Below are positions 63,605 through 64,000 of a stretch of 64,000 nt of DNA, piece after piece. The position numbers and the translations under genes are program-made. This DNA is from Paenibacillus qinlingensis (lineage in GTDB: Bacteria > Bacillota > Bacilli > Paenibacillales > NBRC-103111). Location: positions 62,001-126,000 of the forward strand of contig NZ_JABMKY010000026.1 in the NCBI RefSeq assembly GCF_013204845.1. Reading direction: 5' to 3'. The notes beneath the pieces were generated by a model that saw only the letters and a program-made list of their open reading frames with translations, did not search any database and was not told where the DNA came from. The stretch's first letter is position 1; each line of letters begins with the position of its first letter.

Positions 63605-64000
63605 GGTGGGGTTGGGGGCTTTAGCTTTAGCTTGTGCTTTGGGGGTGGGGTGGGCTTGGGTTTGGGTTTGGGTTTGGGTTTGGGTTTGGGCTTGGGCTTG
63701 GGTTTGGGTTTGGGGGTGGGGTTGGGCTTGGGCTTGGGCTTGGGCTTGGGCTTGGGATTGGGGTTGGGCTTGGGCTTGGGCTTGGGGTTTGGGGTTGGGC
63801 TTGGGCTTGGGCTTGGGCTTGGGTTTAGGTTTGGGGTTGGGGTTGGGGTTGGGGTTGGGCTTGGGCTTGGGCTTGGGGTTGGGGTTGGGCTTGGGCTTGG
63901 GCTTGGGGTTGGGGTTGGGGTTGGGGTTGGGGTTGGGGTTGGGGTTGGGCTTGGGCTTGGGCTTGGGCTTGGGGTTAGGGTTAGGGTTAGGGTTGGGGTT
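63605..64000. repeat. Telomere-like G-rich hexamer array running off the window
   Basis: About 390 nt of TTGGGC, TTGGGG, TTGGGT and, near the edge, TTAGGG units, almost free of A and C apart from TTGGGC. A shorter GGTTGG run occurs at 63342-63367. The array is open at the right edge, so its full length is unknown. It can form G-quadruplexes on the plus strand. No gene. Confidence 0.9.

Noticed and set aside
63634..63828. 64-codon Gly/Leu/Phe-rich open frame
   Set aside because: Product of the hexamer array with no ribosome binding site or non-repetitive sequence.
1..64000. Insertion sequence or prophage
   Set aside because: No transposase, integrase or phage structural gene was found on either strand.

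Overview
The window reads as chromosomal DNA from a Paenibacillus-like Bacillota bacterium. The grounds are strong GGAGG-type ribosome binding sites with many GTG/TTG starts, S-layer-homology (SLH) anchoring, ATPase-less YtcQ/LplB/YtcP-type sugar importers, YesM/YesN-type two-component systems, and at least eight AraC-type DNA-binding proteins. No rRNA, tRNA, CRISPR array, prophage or insertion sequence was seen.

Layout. 1-9.1 kb: a sugar importer operon (lipoprotein, two permeases) next to a truncated membrane AraC regulator; a GntR regulator with an enolase-superfamily sugar-acid dehydratase; a chemoreceptor. 9.4-20.3 kb: a CodA-like amidohydrolase; an aldose-epimerase-like protein coupled to a DUF5107/TPR protein; two PhyH dioxygenases with AraC regulators; a 62-codon apparent remnant of a sugar isomerase. 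20.3-39.3 kb: the most striking locus, all on the minus strand: a cohesin-SLH surface protein, histidine kinase, lipoprotein, two permeases, response regulator, then two very large secreted enzymes, a GH95 alpha-L-fucosidase (about 1515 aa) and a GH101 endo-alpha-N-acetylgalactosaminidase (2078 aa). Both enzymes end in cohesin plus dockerin. 39.5-43.5 kb: a PocR-AraC regulator, a third PhyH/AraC pair and a Gfo/Idh/MocA oxidoreductase. 43.6-55.6 kb: an importer operon ending in a clan GH-A-like secreted enzyme, divergent from its own kinase/regulator pair. 55.6-62.9 kb: an M14-like peptidase coupled to an FAD oxidoreductase, then an L-fucose operon (fucU-fucI) divergent from a LacI regulator. 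62.9-64 kb: non-coding DNA with interspersed repeats, hairpins and a telomere-like G-rich hexamer array running off the edge.

How it may work together. GH101 releases the Gal-GalNAc core-1 disaccharide from mucin-type O-glycans and GH95 removes alpha-1,2-fucose. The neighbouring sensor pair and importer would detect and take up products. The cohesin-SLH protein could hold the dockerin-bearing enzymes on the cell wall, making a small cellulosome-like complex aimed at O-glycoproteins. This is inferred from domain content and adjacency; cohesin-dockerin pairing cannot be proven from sequence alone. The fucose operon would handle released fucose, but fucI carries an in-frame TAA that splits it into two otherwise intact halves. 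CcpA-type cre-like sites lie at several of these promoters.
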